This document shows, in pieces, positions 32,038-41,177 of a stretch of 64,000 nucleotides of DNA. The DNA is from Billgrantia sulfidoxydans (GTDB lineage Bacteria > Pseudomonadota > Gammaproteobacteria > Pseudomonadales > Halomonadaceae), in contig NZ_CP053381.1 of assembly GCF_017868775.1 (NCBI RefSeq), positions 2,914,001 to 2,978,000 of the forward strand, written 5' to 3'. The stretch's first letter is position 1. Each line of letters begins with the position of its first letter. Position numbers and translations under genes: made by a program. The notes under the pieces were generated by a model. It was not told where the DNA came from. It did no database searches and saw only the letters and a program-made list of their open reading frames with translations.

Positions 32038-35001
32038 ATGTCATACCGGATCGATATCGACTCACTGCGCCGTTATCAGGCCGACGGCGTGGCATCGAAG
32101 GCCATGACCGAGGGTGAGCGCCAGCGCTTCGAGCAAGCCGTCGAAGAAGCCCTCAACGCCCGCGCGTCAGCAGGCGGCACGGGCGAGCTCGACAGCGCAA
32201 CGGAGCGGGTTTTCGTCGCCGAGGAAGGCGACAGCCTGTGGGAAATCGCCGAAGAGCTCCACGTCGATTACGACGATTTTCTCGCCCTGAACGAACGTGA
32301 CGACATGCCCGACCCGGGAGAGATCGATCCGGGCGACGTCGTGTTCGTTCCGCATACCTCTCCCGAGGAGGCGGCCCGGTCGCCACGTGATAGCCAAGGC
32401 GTTCCCGTTGGAGAAGACGAGTTCATCGACGGCCTGCGCGAACGCGGCAACGAGCTTGAATACGCCGACGATCCAGCCACGGTCGATTACGACGGCGAGA
32501 TCGATTCCCTCTCCCAGGAGGTTGAGCGTTACCTGGCGGCACTGCCGGTTGATGAACGACAGGCCGCCCTGCAACGCCTCTACGACCATAGCTGGCGCGA
32601 TGCCGGTCCTGCCCAGATGGCCATCGAACAAGCCGCGGAGAACAGCGGCCTGGCACTTCAGCCGAGCAGTCATGCCGGCCCGGAAGCGGAAGCCGCAGCA
32701 CGCGAGATCATTGACGAGGCCCGAGAACAGAGTGATCCGCAAGCGGCGCTCGAAACTCTCGAAGAGGGGTACGAAGGAGCTTCGTCGACGGTCCAGGTCG
32801 CCCTGGATCGCTCCAGTGGCGCCGGGGAGATCGCCGCCGAAGCAGGAGCTTGGATCGTCGACGCTGCCCGCGCCGAGGACGACCCGGCCAGTGCGCTGCG
32901 CACCTATGAAGCGGGGCGGGACGATGCCCCGGAGCGGGTGCAGGACGCTCTCGACCGGTCCAGCGATGCCCAGGCGATCATCGATGACGCCGCCGCCTGG
33001 GCCGCCGAACCTCTCACGGGCGAATTGCAGGGAACGGACACCCCCGAGCGGCGCACACTCGAGATGATAGAACGCCTCGACGCCCTGACCGAAGGACTGG
33101 AGCCTGAGCTCGCCAGCGAGGTAGTGGAAGCCCTGATCGGCGAGATCGAGACGGCCAACCAAGGTGATCTACAGGCTTATGGCGGAGCCATGGCCGGGCC
33201 GAACGGCACCACGCTCCTGCTGGAAATCCTCGACCGTATCGCCGGGACGGATGCGGGGGATCGTGCGGCAAACCGGCTTGCGGAACAATTGCCGGTGGAC
33301 ATGAATACGGTGCGCAACGAGATGCACGAAGCGATTTCCTCCGGCGAAGCGATTCCCAGCCTGGCCCTGGCGATCGCCTCGCTGGAAGGCGCGGAGAGTT
33401 TCCGCGACGAGCTGTTCACCGCCGTGGAGCAGTTCCGCGACCACACCATCGGCGGACAGGCCGACGAGTACCATGAGCATCTCGATGAACCGAGCTTCCT
33501 GATCCTCAACGGCGGTGCGGCAATGACAGAGGAGCAGCTCGCAGCGGCGATCGACGATTACCTCGCCTCCAATCCCGACTGGGAAACGGAATTCGAGGCG
33601 CTGCAGGAACAGTTGGCCGACAGCGGTGCCGGGCTGCTGGAACAGATAGAACAGCTGCGGGGGCTACCGGACGAGGCGGGCATAGACCAGCAGTCGCGTA
33701 TCGAGGCCCTGTTCGAAGATGCCAATGCCCAGCTGGCTGTCTCGACGGCCCTCCAGGAGAAACCCGAGCTGGTGTCGGGGGACGCCGGCGACGCCTTGAT
33801 CGAGACCTTCAACGAACTGGGTATCACCGAAGAGCACCCCTTGGCGGTAAGCCTGGTCGGCGCCTACCTGCGCGAGAACGTGATCCTGCCTGCGGTCGAC
33901 ATCGATCCCAGCGACCCTCAGTCGCTGGAGGAGGCCCAGGCGCGGCTGGACGAGACGCTGCGCGACAATCCCCAGCTCGCCGAGCTGCTGGGCACCACGA
34001 CCGGCGAGCTCGATGCGCTCGCCGACACCTTCACAGCGTTGGTACCCGAATTCACTGAGAACTTCGACCCGCAGCGCTACCAGATCGACGTGGCGCGCAA
34101 TCTCAACAACACCCTGGACAAGACCAACGAGATCTTCCGCGACTCGCCCTACAATCGCGCCTTCCGCGCTTCCGCCCTCTCCATCGTCGGCTCGGGGCTG
34201 GCCAATGCCATCGAGACCTACGGCGACGACCCTTCGCTGCGCAACGCCCTGCAAGTATCGATCGAAACAGCACGGGTCGGCGTCGATGGCGCCCAACTGG
34301 TCGACGCGCTGTTCACCGGCAGCGAAGGTTCCCGGGCCACGCCTGGCCTCAAGCTGAGCGGCAAATTCGTGCATCTGCTCGGTGCCTCGTTGGCCGGGGC
34401 CGATGCCCTGGCTCGCCTGAACCAGGGCGACGTGGTCGGTGCCGGTCTCAACGCGGCGGTGGCGGGCGGGGTCGGCTATGCAGTGTTCGGCAGCTCGACA
34501 CTGGCAGGTCCAATCGGCTTCGGCATTGCCACCCTGGCCACCCTGGTCCAGTTCGGTCGTGACGCTTACCTGGCGGCGCAGCGCAACAGTCGCTTCGAGA
34601 CCCAGACCACGGCGGACTTCCTCGCCCACGCCGGTTTCAGCGAAGAGGCCGCCCAACTGCTGCTCGACCAGAGCGGCGATGGGCATAGCGTAGTCCCCCT
34701 GCTGATGCGCTATGGCGAACTTCACGGACTCTCGCCCGGGCAGACCGTGGACTGGATCAACACGATTCCCGAGAGTGAGAACGGAGCCGCCATGCTCGCC
34801 GCACTGCGTGACAACCTGCACAACACGCTCGACGAGTTCGATGGCGATATCAGCCGGTTCGACGCCCATGCCGAGGGCTTCGAGCTGGCCTCGCCTTCAC
34901 TCGGAGAGTCTCGTAGCGGCTCCCTGACGCCTCGTTCTCAATTCGAACTCGACGCCATCCTGCCTCAGCTCGGCATCGAGTCGCCGCGCGAGTACGCCTA
35001 A
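32038..35001 (+). CDS. Large LysM-domain protein of unknown function
   Basis: 987 residues; I do not recognise a named family beyond the LysM domain. There is no signal peptide. A LysM peptidoglycan-binding-like domain lies at about 57-105 (EEGDSLWEIAEELHVDYDD, ending DVVFVP). Three degenerate repeats begin near L178, L238 and L287 (for example VQVALDRSSGAGEIA and VQDALDRSSDAQAII). The long middle is acidic and helical. Residues about 776-845 form a glycine/alanine-rich hydrophobic block (NAAVAGGVGYAVFGSS, IGFGIATLATL), which could insert in membranes. The polar tail continues to 987. AAGGAG lies 5 bases before the ATG at 32038. It is alone, convergent with qor. Export by a non-Sec route is an inference only. 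Confidence 0.7.
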   Translation: MSYRIDIDSLRRYQADGVASKAMTEGERQRFEQAVEEALNARASAGGTGELDSATERVFVAEEGDSLWEIAEELHVDYDDFLALNERDDMPDPGEIDPGDVVFVPHTSPEEAARSPRDSQGVPVGEDEFIDGLRERGNELEYADDPATVDYDGEIDSLSQEVERYLAALPVDERQAALQRLYDHSWRDAGPAQMAIEQAAENSGLALQPSSHAGPEAEAAAREIIDEAREQSDPQAALETLEEGYEGASSTVQVALDRSSGAGEIAAEAGAWIVDAARAEDDPASALRTYEAGRDDAPERVQDALDRSSDAQAIIDDAAAWAAEPLTGELQGTDTPERRTLEMIERLDALTEGLEPELASEVVEALIGEIETANQGDLQAYGGAMAGPNGTTLLLEILDRIAGTDAGDRAANRLAEQLPVDMNTVRNEMHEAISSGEAIPSLALAIASLEGAESFRDELFTAVEQFRDHTIGGQADEYHEHLDEPSFLILNGGAAMTEEQLAAAIDDYLASNPDWETEFEALQEQLADSGAGLLEQIEQLRGLPDEAGIDQQSRIEALFEDANAQLAVSTALQEKPELVSGDAGDALIETFNELGITEEHPLAVSLVGAYLRENVILPAVDIDPSDPQSLEEAQARLDETLRDNPQLAELLGTTTGELDALADTFTALVPEFTENFDPQRYQIDVARNLNNTLDKTNEIFRDSPYNRAFRASALSIVGSGLANAIETYGDDPSLRNALQVSIETARVGVDGAQLVDALFTGSEGSRATPGLKLSGKFVHLLGASLAGADALARLNQGDVVGAGLNAAVAGGVGYAVFGSSTLAGPIGFGIATLATLVQFGRDAYLAAQRNSRFETQTTADFLAHAGFSEEAAQLLLDQSGDGHSVVPLLMRYGELHGLSPGQTVDWINTIPESENGAAMLAALRDNLHNTLDEFDGDISRFDAHAEGFELASPSLGESRSGSLTPRSQFELDAILPQLGIESPREYA

Positions 35002-35024
35002 CACTGCCGAGAGTTCAAGCGAAA

Positions 35025-35058
35025 ACGACGACGCCCGCCTCGAGGAGACGGGCGTCGT
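35025..35058. terminator. Bidirectional terminator between the LysM gene and qor
   Basis: Ten-base perfect stem ACGACGCCCG / CGGGCGTCGT with an 11-base loop, preceded on the plus strand by AAAA. It therefore ends in a T-run for qor on the minus strand. Confidence 0.75.
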
Positions 35059-35070
35059 GTCGGTGCGGCT

Positions 35071-36048
35071 TCAGGGCAACAGGATGGTCGAGCCGGTGGT
35101 CTGGCGGCCGGCCAGCGCATCCTGGGCCTTGCCGGCATCGGCCAGGGCGAAGCGCTGGCCGATGTCGACCTTGATCTTGCCGCTGCCCAGCATGTCGAAC
35201 AGGTCGCGGCACATCATTTCCAGCCGCTCGCGGCTGTCGGCATAGCCGTTGAGGCTGGGGCGGGTCACGAACAGCGAGCCCTTCTGGTTGAGGATGCCAA
35301 GATTGACCCCTTCGACCGGCCCCGAAGCGTTGCCGAAGCTGACCATCAGCGAACGCGGCTTGAGGCAGTCGAGCGAAGTGATCCAGGTGTCCTTGCCCAC
35401 CGAGTCGTAAACCACATCGCACATCTCGCCATTGGTGAGCTCGCGCACCCGCTCGACCACGTCTTCGCGGGTGTAGTCGATGGTTTCCCAGGCGCCGTTG
35501 GCCTTGGCCAGCTTCGCCTTTTCTTCCGAGCTGACGGTCCCGATCAGCTTGACGCCCAGCGCACGCGCCCACTGGCAGGCGATGGAGCCCACCCCGCCGG
35601 CGGCGGCATGCCACAGGATCGTCTCGCCGCCCTCGAGCGGTCGGGTCTGGCGCAGCAGGTACTGCACGGTCAAGCCCTTGAGCATGCTGGCCGCGGCGGT
35701 TTCCGTGGCGATCGTGTCGGGCAGTACCACGACCTTCTCCGCCGGTAGCACATGGTACTCCGCATAGGCCCCCAGCGGCCCCTGGGCATAGGCGACCCGA
35801 TCGCCCTCCTTGAGATGGTCGACGCCCTCGCCCACCGCGTCGACCACCCCGGCGCCCTCGGTGCCGAGCCCGGACGGAAGGCCAGGCGCGGGATAGAGGC
35901 CGGTGCGGAAATAGATGTCGATGAAGTTGAGCCCGATCGCTTCATTCTTGACCCGAACCTCGCCGGAAGCGGGATCGGCCGGCGTGACGTCGAGGAATTC
36001 GAGCACCTCGGAGCCGCCGGTGCGAGCAAACTGGATGCGCTTGGCCAT
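35071..36048 (-). CDS. qor: NADPH:quinone oxidoreductase (Qor, zinc-free MDR family)
   Basis: 325 residues. It reduces quinones or other enals with NADPH. Medium-chain dehydrogenase fold with the GroES-like half and the nucleotide motif AAAGGVGSIACQWARALG near residue 150. Other landmarks are IGLNFIDIYFRTGLYP, LGTEGAGVVDAVGEGV and VAYAQGPLGAYAEY, which match E. coli QorA. The zinc-ligand cysteines of alcohol dehydrogenases are missing, as expected. AAGGAAGAT precedes the ATG at 36048. A terminator follows it. Confidence 0.92.
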   Translation of the reverse strand: MAKRIQFARTGGSEVLEFLDVTPADPASGEVRVKNEAIGLNFIDIYFRTGLYPAPGLPSGLGTEGAGVVDAVGEGVDHLKEGDRVAYAQGPLGAYAEYHVLPAEKVVVLPDTIATETAAASMLKGLTVQYLLRQTRPLEGGETILWHAAAGGVGSIACQWARALGVKLIGTVSSEEKAKLAKANGAWETIDYTREDVVERVRELTNGEMCDVVYDSVGKDTWITSLDCLKPRSLMVSFGNASGPVEGVNLGILNQKGSLFVTRPSLNGYADSRERLEMMCRDLFDMLGSGKIKVDIGQRFALADAGKAQDALAGRQTTGSTILLP

Positions 36049-36139
36049 GAGATCTTCCTTTGTTCGCTAACGTTAAGTGAACACCATCCAACCGCCGATC
36101 ATGCAGGCGGTCAAGCGCGCCGCCACCCGACAATGATGA

Positions 36140-36700
36140 TCAGCCGGGGAATGCCGCCAGCCGTTCGACGAAACGTGCCTTCTCCTCTTCGAAGAAGCGC
36201 GGATCGTGCTTGAAACGCCGCAGCACGGCGTCGTCATCGAAGCCCAGCGCCGGCTCCAGCTCGTTCACGCCACGCGCCGGGTGGTGGGTCGAGAGGCCGA
36301 CGCGCCGCCCGCCGGGCGCGGCGAACCAGCGGTTGATGCCGCAGCGGCGAAAGAACGCCTCTTCGTCCTGGTCCACCGCATCGACCCGCAGCGGGGCCTT
36401 CTGGGCCAGCTCGCGGATCAGCCGGCGCAGGCTCTCACGGTCGCCGCCGGGGGAGGCGTGCAGCCTCAGCGACATGCCCGCACCCGAGGCATCGAGTGCC
36501 AGCAGGGCCAGCGCGCCGGGCCTGCCCTGCTCGTCCACCAGCGCCCACAGGCGGGCGGCCTCCTGCGAGAACAGCACCTGTCGCGTGCCGGTGAACGTGA
36601 CCAGCGGCGAGAGCCCCGCTTCCCTACCGTAGATATCGGCGCACAGGCGGGCGAGCCAGGCATCGCGCTGCTCGTCACGCTCGGGGGTCATCACCTTCAT
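36140..36700 (-). CDS. Uncharacterised GNAT-like protein
   Basis: 186 residues. No close family recognised. The middle and C-terminal parts resemble an acetyltransferase fold: a strand rich in small residues (ALALLALDASG), a helix GGDRESLRRLIRELAQ, then VDAVDQDEEAFFRRCGI. That last segment is like the typical N-x-x-A-x-x-F-Y-x-x-x-G-F segment of GNAT proteins. The ATG at 36700 is preceded by GAGGCAAGG; a longer reading to 36796 lacks similarity. It is divergent from the glycerophosphodiesterase gene. Function unknown. Confidence 0.6.
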   Translation of the reverse strand: MKVMTPERDEQRDAWLARLCADIYGREAGLSPLVTFTGTRQVLFSQEAARLWALVDEQGRPGALALLALDASGAGMSLRLHASPGGDRESLRRLIRELAQKAPLRVDAVDQDEEAFFRRCGINRWFAAPGGRRVGLSTHHPARGVNELEPALGFDDDAVLRRFKHDPRFFEEEKARFVERLAAFPG

Positions 36701-36828
36701 GCCTTGCCTCGTTGCATCGTCAAAGGCTGCAAGCCTAGCATAGTCGCGGTCGATTCCATGCGCGTCGCCCCGCTCGAATCGCCATTCGGATCCCATAGCT
36801 TGCCACGACCTTCACGCGGAGCCCCGAC

Positions 36829-37593
36829 ATGCCAAAGCACCCTGCTATTGCGCTGCCCCGATTGATCGCTCACCGCGGTCTCTCCGCGCATGCCCCGGAG
36901 AACACGCTGGCGGCGGTGAAGGCGGCACATGAGGCCGGCTATGCCTGGGTGGAACTCGACGTGCAGCTGCTCGGCGACGGTACCCCGGTGATCTGGCACG
37001 ACGCCACGCTCAAGCGCTGCTCCGACGGCCATGGCCGACTTGCCATGCTGGATCTCGCCGCGGTACGCAGGCTCGATGTCGGTGCCTGGTTCGGCGACGG
37101 CTTCCGCGGCGAGCGCATGGCCACCCTGAGCGACATGCTCGCGCTGCTGGTGGAGCTGGACATGGGCGTCAACATGGAGCTCAAGGTGACCCACCGGCGC
37201 AGCGGTACCGAGCTGGCCGAGGTGGTGGTACCCCGCCTGCTCAAGGCACTGCCTCCCGAGCGCCTGATTCTCTCTTCCTTCGATCAGCCCGCCCTGCAGC
37301 ATGCCCGCTCCCTGGCCGATGCCTCGCTGCTGGCCATCGGCGTGCTCACCGAGGGCGTACCCGCAACGTGGCGGACGCGCTGCGAGGCGCTCGATGCCTT
37401 CAGCCTTCATACCGACTGGACGCGGCTCACCGCCCGCCGCGCCCGGGAGATCAAGGACGCCGGCTATCGCCTGCTGTGCTACACGCCCAACGACCCCGCC
37501 GCGTTCGCCCCGCGCTGGGAGTGGGGCGTCGACTGCGCCATCAGTGACGATCCGGCCCTGTTCGCCGGCATCGCCCCGCCGCCGCGACTCTGA
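36829..37593 (+). CDS. ugpQ: Glycerophosphodiester phosphodiesterase (GDPD)
   Basis: 254 residues, a short cytoplasmic-type GDPD with no signal peptide. It cleaves glycerophosphodiesters to glycerol-3-phosphate and an alcohol. The catalytic residues are visible: HRG (LIAHRGLSAHAPENT), the metal pair WVELDVQ, and WHDATLKR. Further on, MNMELK-like GVNMELKV and the C-terminal WGVDCAISDDP end the TIM barrel. GGAG lies about 10 bases upstream of the ATG. The next plus-strand gene, the pncC-nadE fusion, begins 86 bases later. Confidence 0.9.
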   Translation: MPKHPAIALPRLIAHRGLSAHAPENTLAAVKAAHEAGYAWVELDVQLLGDGTPVIWHDATLKRCSDGHGRLAMLDLAAVRRLDVGAWFGDGFRGERMATLSDMLALLVELDMGVNMELKVTHRRSGTELAEVVVPRLLKALPPERLILSSFDQPALQHARSLADASLLAIGVLTEGVPATWRTRCEALDAFSLHTDWTRLTARRAREIKDAGYRLLCYTPNDPAAFAPRWEWGVDCAISDDPALFAGIAPPPRL

Positions 37594-37679
37594 AGAACCG
37601 GAGCAAGGACAGCCATGCCTGCAGTGGTCTAGCTTGATGGTGGAACGGACAGAACGAAGCAAAGCCAGGAGGAAGTGCA

Positions 37680-39023
37680 ATGGAACTGCTCGACAGGATC
37701 ACGGACTACCTGATCGACAACGGATTGAAGCTTGCCACCGCCGAGTCCTGTACCGCGGGGCTGATCGTGTCCGAGCTGGCCCGGGTGCCCGGCAGCGGCC
37801 AGAGCATCGACTGCGGCCTTGGCGTCTATTCGCCACAATCGAAGCATCGCTACCTCGGGGTCAGCTTCGACACCATCGACCGATACGGACTGACCAGCGA
37901 GGCCGTGGCCTGCGAAATGGCCAGCGGAGCGCTGAGCAACAACGATGCCGACGTGGCCCTGGCCAATACCGGCATTGCCGGCCCCACCCCGGGCGACGAC
38001 GACACTCCCATCGGCACGGTCTGCTTCGCCTGGGCCTTCCGCGAGAATGGCCAGCACCACCATTTCAGCGAAACCCGCCGCTTCGACGGCACGCGTAACG
38101 AAGTGCGCCTGGCCGCGGCCCACTACGCGCTGGAACGATTGCCTCACTATCACCGGCTGTGCGCCGGCGCCGAATCGACAGGGGCCGAAGAAGAGCGCCG
38201 TTCACGCCAGGCCGAGCAGCGCTCGATCGGCGTGCAGCTGCGCTCCAGAACGAACGTCGACGCCCGGCATGAGCTCGAGCGGCGCCGCGATTTCCTATGT
38301 GCGGCCATGCGGGAAAGTGGACAGCACACCCTGGTGCTTGGCATCAGCGGCGGTGTCGACTCCACCGTCGCGGGGCGCCTGGCGCAGCTCGCCGTGGAGC
38401 AGCTGCGCGAGGAAGGGGAACAGGCCTGGTTCGTCGCCATGCGCCTGCCCTACGGCGTGCAGCAGGATGCCGAGGACGCCGAGCGGGCGCTGGCCTTCAT
38501 CCAGCCCGACGAAGTGCTGGAGGTGAACATGCAGGCCGGCAGCGATGCCTTGCTGGAAGCGCTGGAGAGCGGCGGGCTGGCATTCACGGACGCCCATCAG
38601 CGCGATTTCGTGCTGGGCAACATCAAGGCGCGCCAGCGCATGGTGGTCCAGTACGCCGTGGCCGGCGCGCGCGGCGGGCTGGTCATCGGCACCGACCAGG
38701 CCGCCGAAGCGCTGATGGGCTTCTTCACCAAGTACGGCGACGGTGCCTGCGATGTCGCTCCGCTGACCGGCCTGACCAAGCGCCAGGTACGCCTGCTCGG
38801 CCAGCAGCTCGGCGCCCCCGCTGAGCTGGTCGACAAGGCGCCCACCGCCGACCTCGAGTCGCTGGCACCGCAGAAGCTCGACGAGGTGGCCCTCGGCGTC
38901 AGCTACGATGAGATCGACGCCTTCCTGGAGAACCGGGATGTCTCCCGACCCGCCTTCGATACCATCGTGACCACCTACCGGCGCACCGAGCACAAGCGCC
39001 AGTTGCCGCTCACGCCGGACTGA
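37680..39023 (+). CDS. Fusion: nicotinamide-nucleotide amidase (PncC/CinA-C) + ammonia-dependent NAD synthetase
   Basis: 447 residues joining two NAD-pathway enzymes. Residues 1 to about 165 are a CinA C-terminal amidase, converting NMN to nicotinate mononucleotide. The conserved serine is S23 (AESCTAG), the lysine K55 (VYSPQSKHRYLG), and NTGIAGPTPG is present. A charged linker (about 165-205) leads to NAD synthetase, which amidates nicotinate adenine dinucleotide. Its ATP-binding loop is SGGVDST (223-229), followed by GTDQAAEALMGFFTKYGDG and DKAPTADLESL. AGGAGGAAG precedes the ATG. There is no in-frame stop or frameshift, and no glutaminase domain, so it would use ammonia. Gene symbol left blank because it covers both pncC and nadE. 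Confidence 0.85.
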   Translation: MELLDRITDYLIDNGLKLATAESCTAGLIVSELARVPGSGQSIDCGLGVYSPQSKHRYLGVSFDTIDRYGLTSEAVACEMASGALSNNDADVALANTGIAGPTPGDDDTPIGTVCFAWAFRENGQHHHFSETRRFDGTRNEVRLAAAHYALERLPHYHRLCAGAESTGAEEERRSRQAEQRSIGVQLRSRTNVDARHELERRRDFLCAAMRESGQHTLVLGISGGVDSTVAGRLAQLAVEQLREEGEQAWFVAMRLPYGVQQDAEDAERALAFIQPDEVLEVNMQAGSDALLEALESGGLAFTDAHQRDFVLGNIKARQRMVVQYAVAGARGGLVIGTDQAAEALMGFFTKYGDGACDVAPLTGLTKRQVRLLGQQLGAPAELVDKAPTADLESLAPQKLDEVALGVSYDEIDAFLENRDVSRPAFDTIVTTYRRTEHKRQLPLTPD

Positions 39024-39046
39024 AACCCTTCCCATATCACCCAAGT

Positions 39047-39070
39047 GGGCCGACACCGGAGTGTCGGCCC
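39047..39070. terminator. Hairpin between pncC-nadE and cobQ
   Basis: Ten-base perfect stem GGGCCGACAC / GTGTCGGCCC with tetraloop CGGA, midway between two convergent genes. There is no strong T-run on either side. Confidence 0.65.
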
Positions 39071-39100
39071 GCACGGTAGCCAACCGCCCGAACGATGCCG

Positions 39101-40552
39101 TCAGAGCCCCACCAGACGCGCAATGGCGGCCATGTCCAGGTTCGCTTCCAGGCAGTCGGCCAGTCGATCGAGCTCCTGCTGCCGATGGGCCCGGTAGTCC
39201 ACCGCGTCGCCCTGCGCCTCGAGCCCGCAGCGGGCAAGCAGCGCCGCGCACGCCTCGGGGCCGTCGAACAGGCCGTGGAGGTAGGTGCCCATGACCCGGC
39301 CGTCGTCGCTGACGGCACCGTCCGGCCCGCCCTGCAGCTCGACGAGTGGCCGCGCCAGGGCAGGCCCTTCGCTCACCCCGTTGTGGATCTCGTAGCCGGT
39401 GACCGGCACCCCTTCGGGAAGCAAGCGCCCACTCACGTTACGCAGCTGCTTGCCCGCTACCATGCGGGTCTCGAACTCGAGCAGCCCGAGCCCTTCGCTA
39501 GCGCCCGCCGGCCCCTCCAGGCCCTCCGGGTCGTGCACGGCACGGCCCAGCATCTGCAAGCCGCCGCAGATGCCGAGCACCCGACCGCCGTAGCGCAGGT
39601 GGCGCTGGATGGCGGCTTCCCAGCCCTGGGCGCGCAGCCAGGCGAGGTCGCTGCGGGTGCTCTTGCTGCCGGGCAAGATGATGAGATCGGCCGGCGGGAT
39701 CGCCTGGCCGGGTCCGACGAAGGTCAAGTCGACCTGCGGATGCAGGCGCAGTGGATCGAAGTCGTTATGGTTGCTGATGCGCGGCAGCGCCGGCACCAAT
39801 ACCTTGAGCGTATCCCCCTTCCCCACCCGGCCGCTGCGACCGATACTGTCCTCGGCATCGAGCAATAATCCCTGCAGATAGGGCAGCGTGCCATATACCG
39901 GCTTGCCGGTGCGCTCGGTGAGCCAGTCGAGCCCCGGCTCGAGCAGGGCGATATCGCCACGGAAGCGATTGACGATGAAGCCACGGGTACGTGAGCGCTC
40001 GCTCGCGCCGAGCAGCGCCAGGGTGCCGACCAGCTGCGCAAAGACCCCGCCGCGGTCGATATCGCCCACCAGCACGACCGGGCAGTCGACCATCTCGGCG
40101 AAGCCCATGTTGGCGATGTCGTTCGCACGCAGGTTGATCTCCGCCGGGCTACCCGCGCCCTCGGCGATGATCACGTCATAGCGAGAAGCCAGCGCCTGCC
40201 AGGCCGCCAGCACGCTTTCCCGCGCGGTGCGCTTGTAGGCGTGATAGTCCAGCGCCTCCATGTGGCCGTGGACCCGGCCGCGCAGGATCACCTGGGCGCC
40301 GCGGTCGCTCTCGGGCTTGAGCAGCACCGGGTTCATGTCGCTGTGGGGCTCGACCCCCGCCGCCAGTGCCTGCAGTGCGGTGGAGCGGCCGATCTCGCCG
40401 CCGTCCACCGTCACCGCGCTGTTGAGCGCCATGTTCTGCGGCTTGAACGGCGCCACCGACACCCCGCGCCGCGCCAGCACCCGGCACAGCCCGGCCACCA
40501 CCGTGCTCTTGCCGGCATCCGAAGTGGTGCCCTGGATCATCAGGGTTGGCAT
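39101..40552 (-). CDS. cobQ: Cobyric acid synthase (CbiP/CobQ)
   Basis: 483 residues. It amidates four side chains of adenosyl-cobyrinate a,c-diamide using glutamine and ATP. The N-terminal P-loop-type motif is [15 protein letters not shown]. The C-terminal glutaminase domain has the catalytic cysteine in [12 protein letters not shown] and the histidine in [11 protein letters not shown]. It is the last gene of the riboswitch-led btuB-to-cobQ run, 4 bases after cobO. Length and both domains are typical of the family. Confidence 0.94.
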   Translation of the reverse strand: MPTLMIQGTTSDAGKSTVVAGLCRVLARRGVSVAPFKPQNMALNSAVTVDGGEIGRSTALQALAAGVEPHSDMNPVLLKPESDRGAQVILRGRVHGHMEALDYHAYKRTARESVLAAWQALASRYDVIIAEGAGSPAEINLRANDIANMGFAEMVDCPVVLVGDIDRGGVFAQLVGTLALLGASERSRTRGFIVNRFRGDIALLEPGLDWLTERTGKPVYGTLPYLQGLLLDAEDSIGRSGRVGKGDTLKVLVPALPRISNHNDFDPLRLHPQVDLTFVGPGQAIPPADLIILPGSKSTRSDLAWLRAQGWEAAIQRHLRYGGRVLGICGGLQMLGRAVHDPEGLEGPAGASEGLGLLEFETRMVAGKQLRNVSGRLLPEGVPVTGYEIHNGVSEGPALARPLVELQGGPDGAVSDDGRVMGTYLHGLFDGPEACAALLARCGLEAQGDAVDYRAHRQQELDRLADCLEANLDMAAIARLVGL

Positions 40553-40556
40553 GGGA

Positions 40557-41168
40557 TTACAGCTCTATCCCGCGTTGCGCCTTGATCCCCTGATCCTTGA
40601 AGGCGTGCTTGATCACCTTCATCTCGGTGACGGTGTCGGCCAGCTCGATCAGCGGCTCAGGGGCGTAGCGCCCGGTGACGACGGCATGCTGCATGGGCGG
40701 CCGCGCCTGCAGGTCGTCGAGCACTTGGTCGAGGTCGAGGTAGTCGTAGCGCAGGGCGATGTTGAGTTCGTCGAGCAGTACCAGGTCGAAGCTGGCATCG
40801 GTGAGCATGCCGCGGGCCACCTGCCAGGCAGCCTCGGCGGCGCGGGTGTCGCGCTCGCGGTCCTGGGTATCCCAGGTGAAGCCCTCGCCCATCACGTGGT
40901 ATTCGACGCCGGGCTGGCGACGGAAGAAGGCCTCCTCGCCGGTCTCCCGCGTGCCCTTGATGAACTGCACCACGCCTACCTTCATGCCGTGGCCCAAGGC
41001 ACGCGCCAGCATGCCGAAGCCGGAGCTGCTCTTGCCCTTGCCCGGGCCGGTCAGCACCAGCAGCAGGCCCTGCTCCTTCTGCGCGCCGGCGATGCGCTCG
41101 TGCATGATCTTCTGCTTGGCCGCCATGCGCTGGGCATGGCGCTGGGGGTCCTTGGCGTTCTCGCGCAT
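40557..41168 (-). CDS. cobO: Cob(I)yrinic acid a,c-diamide adenosyltransferase (BtuR/CobO)
   Basis: 203 residues. It transfers the adenosyl group of ATP to cob(I)alamin or cobyrinate diamide, forming the cobalt-carbon bond. The P-loop is [22 protein letters not shown], and [17 protein letters not shown] is the Walker B region. The N-terminal [11 protein letters not shown] helix is typical of BtuR. AGGAGAC lies before the ATG at 41168. It sits between cobB and cobQ, in the pathway order. Confidence 0.94.
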   Translation of the reverse strand: MRENAKDPQRHAQRMAAKQKIMHERIAGAQKEQGLLLVLTGPGKGKSSSGFGMLARALGHGMKVGVVQFIKGTRETGEEAFFRRQPGVEYHVMGEGFTWDTQDRERDTRAAEAAWQVARGMLTDASFDLVLLDELNIALRYDYLDLDQVLDDLQARPPMQHAVVTGRYAPEPLIELADTVTEMKVIKHAFKDQGIKAQRGIEL

Positions 41169-41177
41169 GGTTGTCTC

